This document shows, one piece after another, positions 12,626 through 24,510 of a stretch of 64,000 nucleotides of DNA. Position 1 is the stretch's first letter. Every line of letters begins with the position of its first letter. A model generated the notes under the pieces. The model was not told the DNA's origin. It worked only from the letters and a program-made list of their open reading frames with translations, and searched no databases. Origin of the DNA: Rosa chinensis (Eukaryota; Streptophyta; Magnoliopsida; Rosales; Rosaceae); assembly GCF_002994745.2 (NCBI RefSeq), contig NC_037091.1:54173612-54237611 (forward strand). Direction: 5' to 3'. A program made the translations under genes and the position numbers.

Positions 12626-13803
12626 GTCTACGACGTATCGAGCTCCTATTGGCTTAATATTACGGCCCTGTGGTATACCCATTCTGGTCGCCACAGGTAT
12701 AGCTTGGCTAGCAGTCGCCGTTCTTTCCTCCAGACGGATAGTCCGGGGGATAAAGGGTTGCGGAAGAGTCACCGCTAGCGTGGTGACATCCTTTACCAGA
12801 GTTGTTATCTTGATTGGATTGCCTGTCTGATCAATGCCATAGAAGTTCTTCGTACACATTTTCCGCCCCGTCACTGTCTTATTGAGTAAACACAACAGGA
12901 TCAGTAGGAGTGCCCTCACCGATTTTCAGAGTCTTACTCTTCTACGTTGCCGGAGGTGTAGACTTCTCTTTGCCTCCAATTACCAAAACTTTATCCTTGT
13001 TTTTAGTTGACGAAGCGGCAGCTGTTGCAAATGGCGTAACGGTGTTGCTGTTAGCCTTCTCGCGAGCATAAGGTGGTATGTATTTACCAGCGCCTGAGGG
13101 TTGACCAAGCGAACCAAGAATGGCATTAGGATCTCCTAAAGCCTTATTCAGCACTTCTTTAGCCTGGTTCAACTCAGCTCTCTGCATGGCGACTTGGGTC
13201 GCAAGGTTGGAACTATCTTTGCGCATGGCCGCGATGTCGGCTGCAGTATCCTTGCTTTGGGTGTTAACAGAATTCAGAAGTTCCTGGTACTGTGTAAGGT
13301 TGTTGTCAGCAATCTTATCAGCATGCACTTTGGCCTCATCAGCAAGGTTGTTCCCTGCTCAGTTGACATGTTGGATGATTGTGGGTTAAGTGAGAACTTT
13401 TGAATCACATGTTCTTCAGAAAGACCACGACAGTCTGCACGAGAGTGCGGCCTGTAACTGGTGGTCCGGTGGTTTGGGCAGTTAACGTAAACCTTTTGGT
13501 AGGGATTATCGCCTGACTTCCCAAAGGCTGCAATCACGAAGAAACGCTATGCAGGTCCTACTGGGCATGCCAAAATGTTTGGCTCCAAAACCAGTCTGGT
13601 TGCAAACAGTCTCTTTTGAGTGTGTGCGCAGGCGTGCCAGCACCGTGGGGTGCAGTCGTCGGAGAATCCCTTGACCTGACTTCTTCTCGAGCGTTGTGGA
13701 CGAGGAGAGCACCAACCTCGTCACGAGGTTCTTTTCTATGCCTTCCGGAAAAGGACTTCTTGCCTTCCGGATAAGGGCTTTGGTTGTGATCTTTTGCGTT
13801 CAC
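12626..13803 (-). pseudogene. gypsy B gag, N-terminal part
   Basis: Minus-strand frames 13803-13558, 13724-13506, 13328-12942 and 12919-12617 give a Gly/Arg/Pro-rich N-terminus followed by a helical, Gln/Ala-rich segment and a basic region. Stops and frame changes occur near 13500, 13400 and 12930. It lies directly downstream of the 5' LTR and is continued at 9671 beyond the solo LTR. Confidence 0.65.
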
Positions 13804-13818
13804 TGAATCGATACTTAG

Positions 13819-14456
13819 TGTTGTAGACTAAACAGAGCAATCACTGGGAAGTTAGGAGAAAGCACAGGGTTTGCTAAAGCATGACTTTAGCTTCGCTGGG
13901 TTGCCAGGGCATTACCCTTGCTTCGCTGGTTTGCAACTAGGTTGCAGGTAGGTTCGCTCCGGAGAGGCTTTGATAATCTATTTGATTGATCGAAGAGTTG
14001 TCCTTTTTTCGTCCTTGAAACCTAGTATTTATATTCTAGGGTTTAAACTGTTCCTTGCTATAGAATGATTATTGATTGACGTTTCCTATTCAATCTCCGC
14101 TACCTGATTCCAATAAGGGCTCGTTTTCCTTATGAATCTTAGAATGGGTGAAGCTGTGACCCAAACCCAAGTAGGCTTATTTTTTGGCCGCAGGTATCGG
14201 CCCGCTATGCTAAATCCCCTAAAGGGAACCAATGCTTGGTGGTTCAAGTGGTAAGGAGCTTGTTCCCCTTAAGCAAGGTCTCGAGTTCGAGCCTTGTGAA
14301 TGGAGCAGCCAGTATTTGGAGAGCTTCCCCCCTAAATGGGTCCGACCCGGCTCGAGAGGGATTAGTCCTTACCTACGGGTGGGGGATACCTTGGTTTAAC
14401 CCAAAAAAAAAAATCCCCTAAAGGGATCTTGCCAAAAATATTTTTTGGCTCAAACA
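13819..14456 (-). repeat. 5' LTR of gypsy element B
   Basis: On the minus strand it starts TGTTTGAGCC (14456) and ends CTACAACA (13819), giving TG...CA ends. Its length is 638 bp, of which 199 bp are the SINE plus one target duplication. A TATA-like ATATAAATA lies near 14035-14025 on the minus strand. Gag starts just inside. No second copy is present in the window. Confidence 0.65.
14228..14410 (+). mobile_element. tRNA-derived SINE with poly(A) tail
   Basis: Flanked by a perfect 16-bp duplication AAATCCCCTAAAGGGA (14212-14227 and 14411-14426). The head shows a pol III box A-like TGGTTCAAGTGGTAAGG and, about 35 bp on, a box B-like GAGTTCGAGCC. The body ends with GGTTTAACCC and an A-run. This is the structure of a plant SINE mobilised by LINE machinery. 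It is inserted in plus orientation within the minus-strand gypsy LTR. Confidence 0.9.
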
Positions 14457-14862
14457 GTAATCACTACTATTAGAACAAAAATTATTGTTTTTACATCAAT
14501 TGTTGTAGTTTGTGATAAATTGCATCGACTAAAAGTAATTACAACTTCGACGATGCAAATTACACAATATATGACTTAAATTATGCAAGGAAGAACTTCA
14601 TTACACCAATGAGAACATACGTGCTTTTAGTCAAAATATAATGGTTTACCTATATGATAACACATTGTGGTAATATTTGTAAATTAGTTCAAAAAACGGT
14701 AATAACAAGTTGTACGGGAAGTAGTTACGACATCTAAAACAAAGATTATCTATTTTTACATTAATTGTTGTGGTTGTCATAAAATGCATGTAAAAAGAAT
14801 TATATTTGGTTAAGGAAAATACTAATGCTATAATTAATTAGTAATAAAGACTATTTGATTAA
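14457..14862. other. AT-rich non-coding segment, possible CACTA transposon end
   Basis: No ORF. Starts at 14462 with CACTACTATTAGAAC and holds two copies of a sub-terminal motif (TTTTTACATYAATTGTTGTRG at about 14489 and 14756). This layout is typical of CACTA-type ends. The matching inverted end would be at 24565-24580, beyond the copia insertion. Assignment is tentative. Confidence 0.35.
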
Positions 14863-15098
14863 TGTTCATGTAAATCTAGAATATGTGTCTGGTCCAAACT
14901 CTAGGTTACTTGACTTAATGGTAATAGGGTTAGAATTAGAGATAATATCGGAGAATCTTGGAGATATCTAATCAATTGTAATATTATGTTTCCATGTAGA
15001 ACTCTGATTCTATGCCTTGTAATCCTCTATATAAAGAGACCCCTATTATCAAAGAAAGGAAGACTCAATTCTCTCCCAATTTCAGTTTTCCTTAAACA
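14863..15098 (+). repeat. copia 5' LTR (236 bp)
   Basis: TG...CA ends. Contains a TATA box (CTATATAAAGAG at about 15029) and ends just before TTATCAACACG, the likely primer-binding region. Paired with the LTR at 24272-24505. Confidence 0.92.
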
Positions 15099-15795
15099 CG
15101 TTATCAACACGAAACCCTAACCCTGAAACCCTAAATGTGCCACCACTGCCGCATATATTGAAGCCCTAAATTCCAAGATTCCAGAACCGGTGGCTGTACC
15201 ACCAGAATCGACCGGAAAACCACCGAACCGGCCATCGGAAGTATCGAACCAGCCCTCCAAGAAGAAAAAAAGGGATCCCTGCACCGGTTCACCACTGACT
15301 TGATTCATAAACTCTCGCAAGCGTACGAATCGTTGTCAAGTAACGGAAGTATTTGAACCTTGATTATCGTACCTCGGGGATTAGGCGTTGGACCTAACCG
15401 AAGTAATTGGCGGTAGAGTCACTTAAAAAGCATACAATGAAAAATAAAAATAAAATAAAGCAAAATAATATTCACAAGGCACCAAGCCTCGGCAATACTC
15501 GACTTAGCTCACACTAAACCTAATCAAAGCCGCTAACTTGTAGCCCAAATGAGTTATGCACAATGGAAGGTAGAATTTTGTTTGGAAGTTTTGAATTGGG
15601 AATTAAGTAAATTAAATGCAAACTAAAATAAAAGCAAACAACTAATTATCAAGCAAGAAATTAAATTTGGATTTTCAAATTAATGGGAACATGCGAGTGT
15701 CGGGTGATTCACACTAACTATCTTGTAAACATCGATGCCAATTTCACAAATGCATGCATTTCCTATATGTGTCGAGTCCCGTATCTAGTACCGGT

Positions 15796-15935
15796 TAAGG
15801 CTACTAAACCAATTATCCTTTCGGTGTATCGATTATGCCGGTTAAGGCCACTAAACCAATTATCCTTTCGGTGTATCGATTATGCCGGTTAAGCCCACAA
15901 TCAACTCTCTAATTTGGGCATTACGCCGGTTAAGG
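15796..15935. repeat. Short tandem repeat inside solo LTR
   Basis: Units beginning TACCGGTTAAGG / TGCCGGTTAAGG recur at about 15799, 15837, 15883 and 15922. The middle two share a longer unit with CTAAACCAATTATCCTTTCG. Function unknown. Confidence 0.6.
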
Positions 15936-16924
15936 CCGCAATATCCAAAATTAGAGGCCTAGAGAGCAAGATAATAGAGACCCAAGCAAGCTTAGCTACA
16001 ATTAAGCTAGCTAATGGTCACCACACTTAAATCCTAGATGCCACAAGACTAATGAGTTGTCAATTTATCAATCTATTCATCACAATTGCCCACAACATAA
16101 TTTCAAAGGGTGACAAAGCCTAGAAACATGCTTCTAAGGACCAATAAATTCGGATTTAAAGCATACACAATGAAAATTGCATTTATTAAAATTAAAGCAT
16201 CAATATTTATACAAGATGAGTTAGGGATTCACAACCCTAACTCCCAAAATTAAACTACTCACTCATAATTAAAACAAGATTTAACATCAAAACCATGTAC
16301 AATTAAAATAGATGAGAAGAGAGAGAATAAGTTTTGCTTAATTTCAACAATGCTAGAAAGCAAAGAAAACTAAGCTAGCTTGAATCCTCCTAACTACCCA
16401 AGATGAAATTAAGGTCTTGATGATCTCCCTTAATGAAATTTGAGAATAGCCCAATAATTTAATGTGGAAGAGTGAGTGAAATGGGAGAGTCAGTGAGAGA
16501 GTTATGGAAAAGTGGTAATTGGGGCTGGTGTGCGGCTGTAGAGAAGAAAAAAAAATGGATCTGGGGAGAGGATTGGGGTGTGCTGCGGCTGTTGTGTGTC
16601 TAAGGTAGAGGGGAAGAATTAGGTCGTCCTCTATATATACGGTGGCTATCAATTAAAGGAGACTAGGAGATATAATGGTCAGATGATACCAATGGGGTGA
16701 GTGGCTCATGATCGCTGAGGGTGAGAATTGGGGTTGAGACTGCCACGTGGCAGCGTGTGAGTGGACAAGGAGAGAATAAAGAGGACGACATAAAAGAAGA
16801 AGGAAAATGAAAGAGCACGTGCAGCTGATTGATGACTTGATGATTAATTAAGCAATTTGATTTCAATCCCTTTGCTTTGAATACACGTGCAGCACCATGT
16901 TGTTAATTAAACATTTGTTTAATT

Positions 16925-17958
16925 TTTTTTTTTTTTTTAGGGGAATGGAATCAGGTTCCAATATATTAACGACGTCGCTGCGTCAAGCTAGAAGGATTCG
17001 CAAATCCTTCATAATACATCTCAGAGTACAATTCAGACTGGCAAAGGCAGAGGTGCCTAAACTAAAAAATTCAAACACATTACAGACTGCAACAAGCAGC
17101 CAAATTATTACTAGCCAACAAATAGGAAAAACCTAAAGGAACTGCCGAAAAGAAAAGCAAAACAAAATAAAACTTCCCTAACCCTACCCAGTCTAAAAAT
17201 GGAACCACCGTCTTGAGCATCTTGACGCCTAAGACCCAATGGTGTACGTCGCAACAAATCAACACAGCCATAGTACCAATCAAAGACCAACATAGGATAA
17301 AGAAAGGAACATGCCTCCTCCCAAAGACTCCACCCAACCCAAAACTGAAAGGGAAGAAAAAGGAGAGAGATGGGCTAACCCATCCAGGCCACAAAGATGC
17401 AGCCCAGACAGATTGGAGGCCCAATGGCCCAGAATCCATCTCTTCCCTCTCTTCCCTTCAGATCGAGCAGACCGGAGTCGCCGGAAGGACGCGCCCCATC
17501 AATCCTCCTGCGGGCGTGCGCGCTCCTCCACCATTGCCTTGGACTACGGGAGAAACTCTGGGACCTCGGCCTAGAAGCAAATCAGACCGCCGCCCCCAAA
17601 AACTAGGGTCGCCGCCCCCTCTCTTGAAGGCCGCGGTTGTCGCCGACCGCCTTAGAGGAACAGAGCCCCCTCCGTAAACCTCGGTAGAGTCTTGTGAAGC
17701 CGCCGCCGAATCCCGAGATCAAGCTTTGGCACCCAGATGACTCTGAACAGATTCACCACTGTGATCAACCGCGTCTCCGTCACCGATTGCAGCTCTCGCT
17801 ACCCTCGCCCGTCGTCGCGCCGTCACCTAGCCACCCTCACGCCTGAGCCTTGCCGTTGCTTGGTCTGGGGAACTTGTGTTCACCGCCGCCAACATGCAAA
17901 ACCTAGGTTTTGCTCTACGAGATCGCTCCGAAGACGTCGGAGGCCTCCCTTTCGTACC
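16925..17958 (-). mobile_element. Short L1-like LINE derivative with 16-bp duplication
   Basis: The poly(T) at 16922-16938 is the poly(A) tail read on the minus strand. Flanks are the perfect duplication AAACATTTGTTTAATT (16909-16924 and 17959-17974). The body of about 1.03 kb is GC-rich at its 5' end (right side) and has no RT or endonuclease frame. It is therefore an internally deleted or non-autonomous LINE-mobilised copy. It sits inside the solo LTR, so it is the youngest layer of this nest. Confidence 0.8.
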
Positions 17959-18314
17959 AAACATTTGTTTAATTAAACAATTGTTTAATTAACAAATCTC
18001 CACCATTTCTTTTTGTTCTTTCCTTCTTTTGCTTTCATTTTCTTCTCTTCGTCTTGTGCTTTCGCCAAGCTCAAACGAATGATTTTCACAAATTTGCTTG
18101 TATTGACCGGTTGACCAATGTTAACTCTTCATCTTTTTGTCGATAACTCCAATTAGCTCCATTTTGGTACAACTTTTTCTGAAATCCACAACTCCGCTTA
18201 TTTACTACAATATAAATAAAAGTGGATTAATTACATAATAATTGACATGAGGATTAGCTTAATTCTAGTGTTTTAGATATAATTACACGTATATAAATGC
18301 GTGTAATCAACCAC

Positions 18315-19145
18315 CTTCCGGACCTCCGATTGCTACCAAATTTTTCCAGCAGCAGCTCTTCGATTCTAGGATCTAGGAACCGGAAGAAAAATACCAAAAA
18401 CCGGTATAAAAGTAGCAGAACCGGCCAACAGAAAAGCCGGCAGAAGAAAGAAAAGAAAAAAGGAAGGAAAAAAAGAAAGGAAAAGAAGCCCAGAAGCCCA
18501 AGACCAAGCCCAAGCCCACTGACGCAGACCCACATACCTCACAGCCATGTTAGCAGAACAATCATCAGCCACGTCAGCATCCGGGGTCCCACTGCTACAT
18601 CAGCATCCGCCACGTCAGTATCCGGGGGACCCACTGCCACGTCAGAATTCGGGGACCCACTACCACGTCAGCCTGGTCAACAGTCAACACCGGTCAACAA
18701 CCGCCAGCCACTTTTTCCGGCGATTTTTTCCGGTCAAATTTTCCTGCGACCTATTTCGAGGTTTTTTTTTCTTCTAAAAGTTCCCTTTTTTTAGAGTTTT
18801 TAAATTCAATTTCTCTTCTTTTTCGGGGACTTGCAACCTCCCTTCTTCTACCCTCTTTTCTTCATCATAGGGGAGACCTAATTAAGCCGAACGGTGGGGG
18901 TTCGTGCTCACTCCAAGCTTGGAGCTTGTTGAGATCTCCAAGCTTTGAGTTTGTAGAGAATTTGTGATCGACCACTTATGTCGTTGTTTCGATCTAATCC
19001 AATACCTCTTGGAATTGAATTTCTTGGAAGTGATTACGCTCAGAAATTCATAATTTCTTGGGAGCAACTACGCTCAGAAATTTTATATGTTTTCGTGGTA
19101 GCCTTTTAATGCTCTGAAATTCCTAATTTCTTGTTCTCTTTCAGG
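18315..19145 (+). other. copia leader region before gag
   Basis: Untranslated leader after the solo LTR. Contains short direct repeats around 18565-18670 (CCACGTCAGYATCCGG-like, three to four copies) and a duplicated TTACGCTCAGAAATT block (19033-19085). An open 165-codon frame across it has low-complexity composition and no family resemblance, so I do not call it a gene. Confidence 0.5.
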
Positions 19146-20201
19146 ATGAGTAACCTGAACAAATTGGACTTTGCTCCATTGGGAACAATTAGCTCTGAAT
19201 ATCACAGGTGGGTTCGTGATGTTCGCCAGCATCTCAAGGTCGATGGAGTCCTGGATACGATTCTCGAGCCTAGTCAGGACGTGCTAACTGTTGAGCAAGC
19301 TCAAGTTTTGGAAGCAAATATAGCACCTTAGAGGCAAATAAGGAGAAAGCCATCATCCTAGTGACTGGTCATATGGATGATTCGCTCCAATACGAGTGTA
19401 TGAATGAAGAAGACCCCAGAAGGCTATGGGTCTCACTCGAAGAAAGATTTGGCAACGTCCATGACTCCCTGCTTCCTGACCTAGAAGTGAGATGGCATAG
19501 CCTCCGCTTCTGTGATTTCAAGTCAGTTCTTGACTACAACTCGGAAGCATTTCGAATTAAATCCTTAATGGAATTCTGTGGTAAAGATATCACAGATGCG
19601 ATGTTGATTGAGAAGACTCTCTCTACCTTCCCCGTCTCTGCATTGATGGTTGCTAAGAACTATTGAATCGATGTTACTGCAGGACGAATCACAAGGTTTC
19701 ATGAGCTTATTAGACCTATGAATGTCGCTGAAAAGCATGACAACATCCTTGTGAAGAACTATAATTCGAGATACGTGGAAACAAAGCATATTCCAGAATC
19801 CAATTATAGTCATGCCTCTAAGAGAGGGCGCCAAGAGCGAAACCCTAATCTTAGGGATATTTCTGGACGTTCTGGTCCATATAATCACTCTACTTGGGAA
19901 GGTAACCGCCAAAATAGGCGAACATGGAACCGAATAGGTAAACTTGGAAAGAGAGAGGGAGGAAACGCCTCTAGCCATGTTGGTGGCGCCACCAACACTA
20001 AGAGCCATCTAAATGACGCTTTCAAAGTGCCTCAATCAATGGAGTCTGAGCAAAGAGATGTATGTTCTCGATGTGGAGTATCTAGTCTGGGCATACATTT
20101 GTAGAGCTCGTGAAGAAATTGTCACCTCCTACAAAGCATATTGTGAAGCAAGAGAAGCTCACGATGTGGAACAAGAAGATCAAGAAGATGATCTAGAGTG
20201 A
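19146..20201 (+). pseudogene. copia gag, degenerate
   Basis: The ATG at 19146 opens a frame with a typical copia gag N-terminus (LDFAPLG...EYHRWVRDV). It is frameshifted at about 19328, stopped at about 19666 (TGA), and frameshifted again in the zinc knuckle near 20070, where CSRCGVS is followed by the wrong frame. The tail ends at 20201 in an acidic segment. Intact, gag would form the particle that packages element RNA. This copy is dead. Confidence 0.85.
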
Positions 20202-20552
20202 AGGGTTGAAGACTACAAATCTGGCTGGGATCAATAGATTGTCAATTCTGTTTAAATCTTTATTTTTCCAAGAGATGTAATAGGCAATTGCCATATATTT
20301 TTTGTAGTAAATGCCAATGGTTTAGTTTTTCTTCAAAATAGGCTCACCCAAAGTAAGTGTGATGTCTAGGAAGGTTATGAGATTAGTGGTACTTAAGTGA
20401 GCCTTGCTCCACTGACATCTCTCTACTCACCTGGTCACATTTATTTTGGAATTACCGAAAGAAGTTAGACGACTACCATTGTTTTGCATTAGCTAGCATT
20501 TTGGATTAGATTTTCTTTGGTCAAAGAGACAATGATGTAACTCCATTGGCTT
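20202..20552 (+). other. Non-coding spacer between copia gag and protease remnants
   Basis: No coding signal beyond short chance frames. It corresponds to the gag-pol connecting stretch of the element and is full of stops in all three plus-strand frames. Confidence 0.4.
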
Positions 20553-23500
20553 ATGAATAGAATTTCGAGTTCTTTTCATTATGACTCAATTTTGATTCTG
20601 AGCATATTACTTTGTGACTACGATGGCTGGGCCATCGGTATTAATTCAAGGACATGGAATAGCCCAAGTTCCACTTGCCAAATGTTCCACTTGCCAAATA
20701 GCACCTTGATTACTGTCACGCAAACTCTCTACTCTCTTAGGGCAAATCATACCCTATGAATAGCCAACGGATTCCATACGAAAACGCATGTCTCTTTGCA
20801 ATAGCCAACGGAAATGAGTTCCTTTGCAATAACTCTAATGATTGCGAACAAATGTGCATCTTAGAGAAGTTTATGTGTTTCTCTAGTGGACTCTATGTCA
20901 CTATTCGAGCTATTAATCCAATAAAAGTTATGAGAGAAAATCTCTTGGATTTAGACACATATTGGCTTTGTCATGACAGGATAGATCATCCTAGTCATGA
21001 TATGATGATCCGTCTACAAAAGACTTCACACGGACATCCATTCTCTCGAGCGAAATGAAGCATGAATCAAAGGTTGATTCTTGGACTAAGTGTGACCGTC
21101 GCCGCTGCCTCTGGCACCGCCGCTATCCACCACCAACCTAGGCCTGGCACAGTCCCTATCCATGACACCATGGATGGCGTCCATCATGGTGATGGCGCCC
21201 TAGGTGATGCTGCAATTACCAACTTGCTTCAAATAGCATTTCAGATGCTCAGGCCCAACCAAAATCCTCATTGGTTGCTTCTAAAGCCTCTCTCTCATTT
21301 TACAAAGCCCGTTCCTTAGGGAAATTAGGACTGAGACCGTCCTATGCAAAGGATTTGAAAATACTTATTCTGTTCTTACATAGAATCCATGGGGATTCTG
21401 TGGACTGATTCAACCAACTTGCGAATGTTTAAATATCTCATGATGATTGGTTGACACGCAAACACGCTGGTCACGTGTTATGCCATTGTCCACTTGTAAT
21501 GCTGCTTATGCTACACTTCTAGTAAATATCATATAACAATGGGCTCACTCCCCGGATCATCTTATTCCGTCAATTGGACTTGACGATGCTAAAGAGTTTA
21601 CATCGAAGACTTTCGATGGTTATTGCATTGGGACTGATGTCGGACATCATATTCCAATGAACACACCGAAATGGTCTCGCGGAAACGACTACGATGGTAG
21701 TCAGGACATTAGCAATGCTCACCAATCCCCTTATATCCGCTTGAGGTGATGCAATATCGCATGCAGCTATGCTAATTCATTTACGACCCAGCCCCACTCA
21801 ATCTACCTTTGCGTTACAGCTAGTGACTAGGTACAAGTATCGTACTTATGCATATTTGAGTGAGCTATTTATGTGCCAATTGCACCACCACAGCGCTCTA
21901 TGATGGGTCTTTACAGACGAATGGGCAACTACGTTGGATTTGAGACTCCAACAATCGTCCACCACTTAATACCCTTGCAAGGCGATCTCCTTACCGCTAG
22001 ATTTGCTGATTGTCACTTTGATGAGACAGTCTTCCCATCGTTAGGGAGAGATAAGAACACGGATGTTTAGCAGGAACGACAGGATGTCATAGCCTGTCCC
22101 CACTATGTCTCATCTCGATCCCAGTTAAAGTGACCAGATTACACAAATATGATGTAAACATGCCTGCAAGGATAGACGTCCCTACGAGAGGACGTAGCGC
22201 CACCCTACAAGGAGGTAGGCATAGCACCAACGCCAACGCCAAAGAGAGTGGCATTCTGGCGTTATAGGCCATGGCCCCAGCTAGGATGCGTGGGAGGCCC
22301 GTGGGTTCGAAGAATACTTTGGGTCATTCCAATCCTTTGATCATCAAGACTTAAAATTCGTCTCATGAGAATCTTCCGGATTATGGCTATCGTTGGGGGA
22401 CGCCTCAACTCCATAAACTATTCCTGAGAATATAGAGCTCTATAAAAATTACACTAGTGTATATGAGACGTGGGATAGAAACTCCATCATAATGATGATG
22501 TAGTTGCGCATGAGTTTGTTGAGTCCAATAATATCGAACCACGCTCCGTTGATGAATGGATGCCAACGTAGAGAAATTTGGCCTAAATGGAAAGATGTGA
22601 TCCAGGTTAAGTTGGATTCTCTAACGAAGAGGAGGGTTTTTGAGCCAATGATGCCAACACCTCCTAACATAAAACGTGTTAACTAATGGGTCTTCGTTAG
22701 AAAGCGTAGTGAGAAAAAGAGATGGTAATCTCGCCTTATGGCGCAAGGCTTCTCATAAAAAGCCCTGGAATCGACTACGATGAGACATTTTCTCTCGTAA
22801 TGGATGTCATTGCACTCCACTACCCTGTTAGTTTGGTAGTTTCCTAATAACTGATTATGCAGGTTACAAATGTGGTCACTACGTATCTCTATGGGGATCT
22901 AGATACGGAATGTACATGAAGGTTCATGGTGAACTTCATTTACCCAAGTCAAGTGGCTCTAGACCACGGAGCGCGTTTACAATAAGGTTGAAACGCTTAC
23001 TAAGATGACTACTCGATTGGGAAGGGATATGCCCACGCATTTCCATAAAAAGTTTCGGATTCTATCGCGGTTCATGTTGGATATGATCTTCATTGGAAGC
23101 CCTTAAAGAGTTAAGGGAAACCGCTGAACACTTGAAATCCGAGTTTGAGATGAAGGATTTTGGGAGAACACGATTATGTCTCGGTTTGGAACTTGAGCAT
23201 CGTGTTGATAGATGCTTAGGCATTTTGACAAGATCAAACCTTCAAGCACCCCCATGATTGTCCATAGTCTTGATCTTGAAAAGGATCCTCTTCATCTGAA
23301 GGATGATGGCGAAGATGTGCTAGAGGCGGAAGTGCCCTACATAAGTACAATAGGCGCATTATTGTATTTAGCTAAATGCACAAGACCGGACATCTCGTTT
23401 GCAATGAATTTGTTAGCTAGATATAGCTTTGCGCCAACGCGGCGCCATTGGATTGGTGTAAAAGAACTCTTTCAGTACTTGAGATGTACGATTGATATAG

Positions 23501-24060
23501 GCTTGTTCTATCCCTACAGAGAGATGATGGATTCGGACCCATCACACACCAGGAACGCCGCCAACACTGGCCTGCGTCCTCTATCCCCATCCCAAAACGA
23601 CATGTGTTTTGGAAGGTTTTGCTGATATTGGGTATCTCTATGACCCATACAAAGGTCATTCCCAAACTGGTTAAGTGTTCACCATGGGTAAAAGACCATG
23701 ATATCTTGGAGGTCTACAGAACATACCATAGTCGCTATATCTTCGAACAACGCAGAGATTATTGCTCCTCATGAAATGATTCATTAATGTATATGGATTG
23801 GATCCAAAGTTACGCATGTTCGAACAATTGTGGTTTGAAGTCTACCACAGATGAGCCTACGAGCATATAGGATAATGCTGCTTGTTTTGAAGTAAGGCTA
23901 CATCAAAAGTGACCACACTAAGTATAATCAGCAACAACAAACTCTCCTCAAGATCAAAGTGAACTAGGTTCGATCTGAGGACAGTATGGCAGACTTGCTC
24001 ACTAAGTCATTGCCTAAATTTCACTTTCGAGAAACATGTTGGTAGCATCGTTTGCGAAAG
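20553..24060 (+). pseudogene. copia pol remnants (protease, integrase, RT, RNase H)
   Basis: Recognisable islands in order: a gag-pre-integrase segment with HDRIDHPSHDMM (20756-21058); integrase-region scraps with multiple stops (about 21330-21840); the segment ending FADCHFDETVFPSLG (21873-22070); the RT start (22504-22686); and the RT end plus RNase H (23212-23625) with CTRPDISFAMNLLARYS. A last island with ADLLTKSLP lies near 23985-24020. The catalytic Asp pair of RT near 23075 is destroyed. No frame exceeds about 140 codons. Confidence 0.85.
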
Positions 24061-24271
24061 TTATCCGAACTCCAATAACCGTAGTCGTTAGGGGGAGATG
24101 CAAACATCAGGGGGAGGTGTCTACATGTATGGTCTCGAAACGTGAAGGGTGTGTTGTGCTCTTTTTCCCCTTCGACCAAGATTATTTTTGTCCCACTGGG
24201 TTTTTGTTACTCGGCAATGTTTTTAATGAGGCAACGAGAGGAGCACCACGTTTGGGCGACACAAGGGGGAG

Positions 24272-24505
24272 TGTTCAAGTAAATCCAGAATATGTGTCTG
24301 GCCCAAACTCTAGGTTACTTGACCTAGTGGTAATAGGGCTAATTAGAGATAATATCGGAGAATCTTGGAGATCTCCAATCAATTGTAATATTACGTTTCC
24401 TTGTAGAACTCTGATTCTATGCTTTGTAATCCTTTATATAAAGAGACCCCTATTAACAATGAAAGGACGACTCAATTCTCTCCCAATTTCAGTTTTCCTT
24501 AAACA
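24272..24505 (+). repeat. copia 3' LTR (234 bp)
   Basis: TG...CA ends, same length class and sequence as the 5' LTR apart from 15 substitutions and a 2-bp gap. Preceded by a polypurine tract and followed by the ATTAA duplication. Confidence 0.92.
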
Positions 24506-24510
24506 ATTAA

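Larger units (their letters stand above)
4230..14456 (-). mobile_element. Ty3/gypsy retrotransposon, minus strand, 3'-truncated (element B)
   Basis: Read on the minus strand: 5' LTR (14456-13819), gag (13803-12626, then resumed at 9671), linker, protease (7553-6645), reverse transcriptase (6645-5330), RNase H (5329-4230). The integrase and 3' LTR are missing, and the element ends abruptly next to element A. Most domains are recognisable but each has stops or frameshifts, so it is inactive. It is interrupted by a solo LTR at 9677-12620 and by a SINE in its 5' LTR. No target-site duplication can be checked because the 3' end is absent. Confidence 0.85.
15296..18309 (-). mobile_element. Solo LTR in copia leader, containing a LINE
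   Basis: Flanked by ACCAC (15291-15295 and 18310-18314). On the minus strand it begins TGATTACACGCATTT and ends GAATCAAGTCA. A TATA box (TATATATAG, plus positions 16631-16639) reads on the minus strand, supporting that orientation. Leaving out the later LINE and its extra duplication, the LTR is about 1.96 kb. It has no coding region. An internal direct repeat of about 65 bp (GCCGGTTAAGGC-type units, 15796-15930) is visible. Confidence 0.8.
14863..24505 (+). mobile_element. Ty1/copia LTR retrotransposon, old, with nested insertions
   Basis: Both LTRs (14863-15098, 24272-24505) start TGTTCA and end TTAAACA, and the element is flanked by the 5-bp duplication ATTAA (14858-14862 and 24506-24510). 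A purine-rich tract (AAGGGGGAG, ending 24271) precedes the 3' LTR. Internal order is leader (interrupted by a solo LTR), gag at 19146, then remnants of protease, integrase, reverse transcriptase and RNase H. That order is the Ty1/copia one. By eye the two LTRs differ by 15 substitutions and one 2-bp indel, so the insertion is old; every reading frame is broken. Confidence 0.92.

Noticed and set aside
14228..14300. A second tRNA gene
   Set aside because: Boxes A and B are present but no acceptor stem pairs, and the A-tail plus 16-bp duplication show it is a SINE.
14236..14421. 61-codon plus-strand ORF
   Set aside because: It lies within the SINE and its A-tail, with no protein resemblance.
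17213..17677. 154-codon plus-strand ORF, Pro/Arg-rich
   Set aside because: It is the reverse strand of the GC-rich LINE insertion; composition-driven open frame.
18297..18794. 165-codon ORF with a long Lys-rich run
   Set aside because: Spans the boundary of the solo LTR and the copia leader; low complexity and not a family gene.
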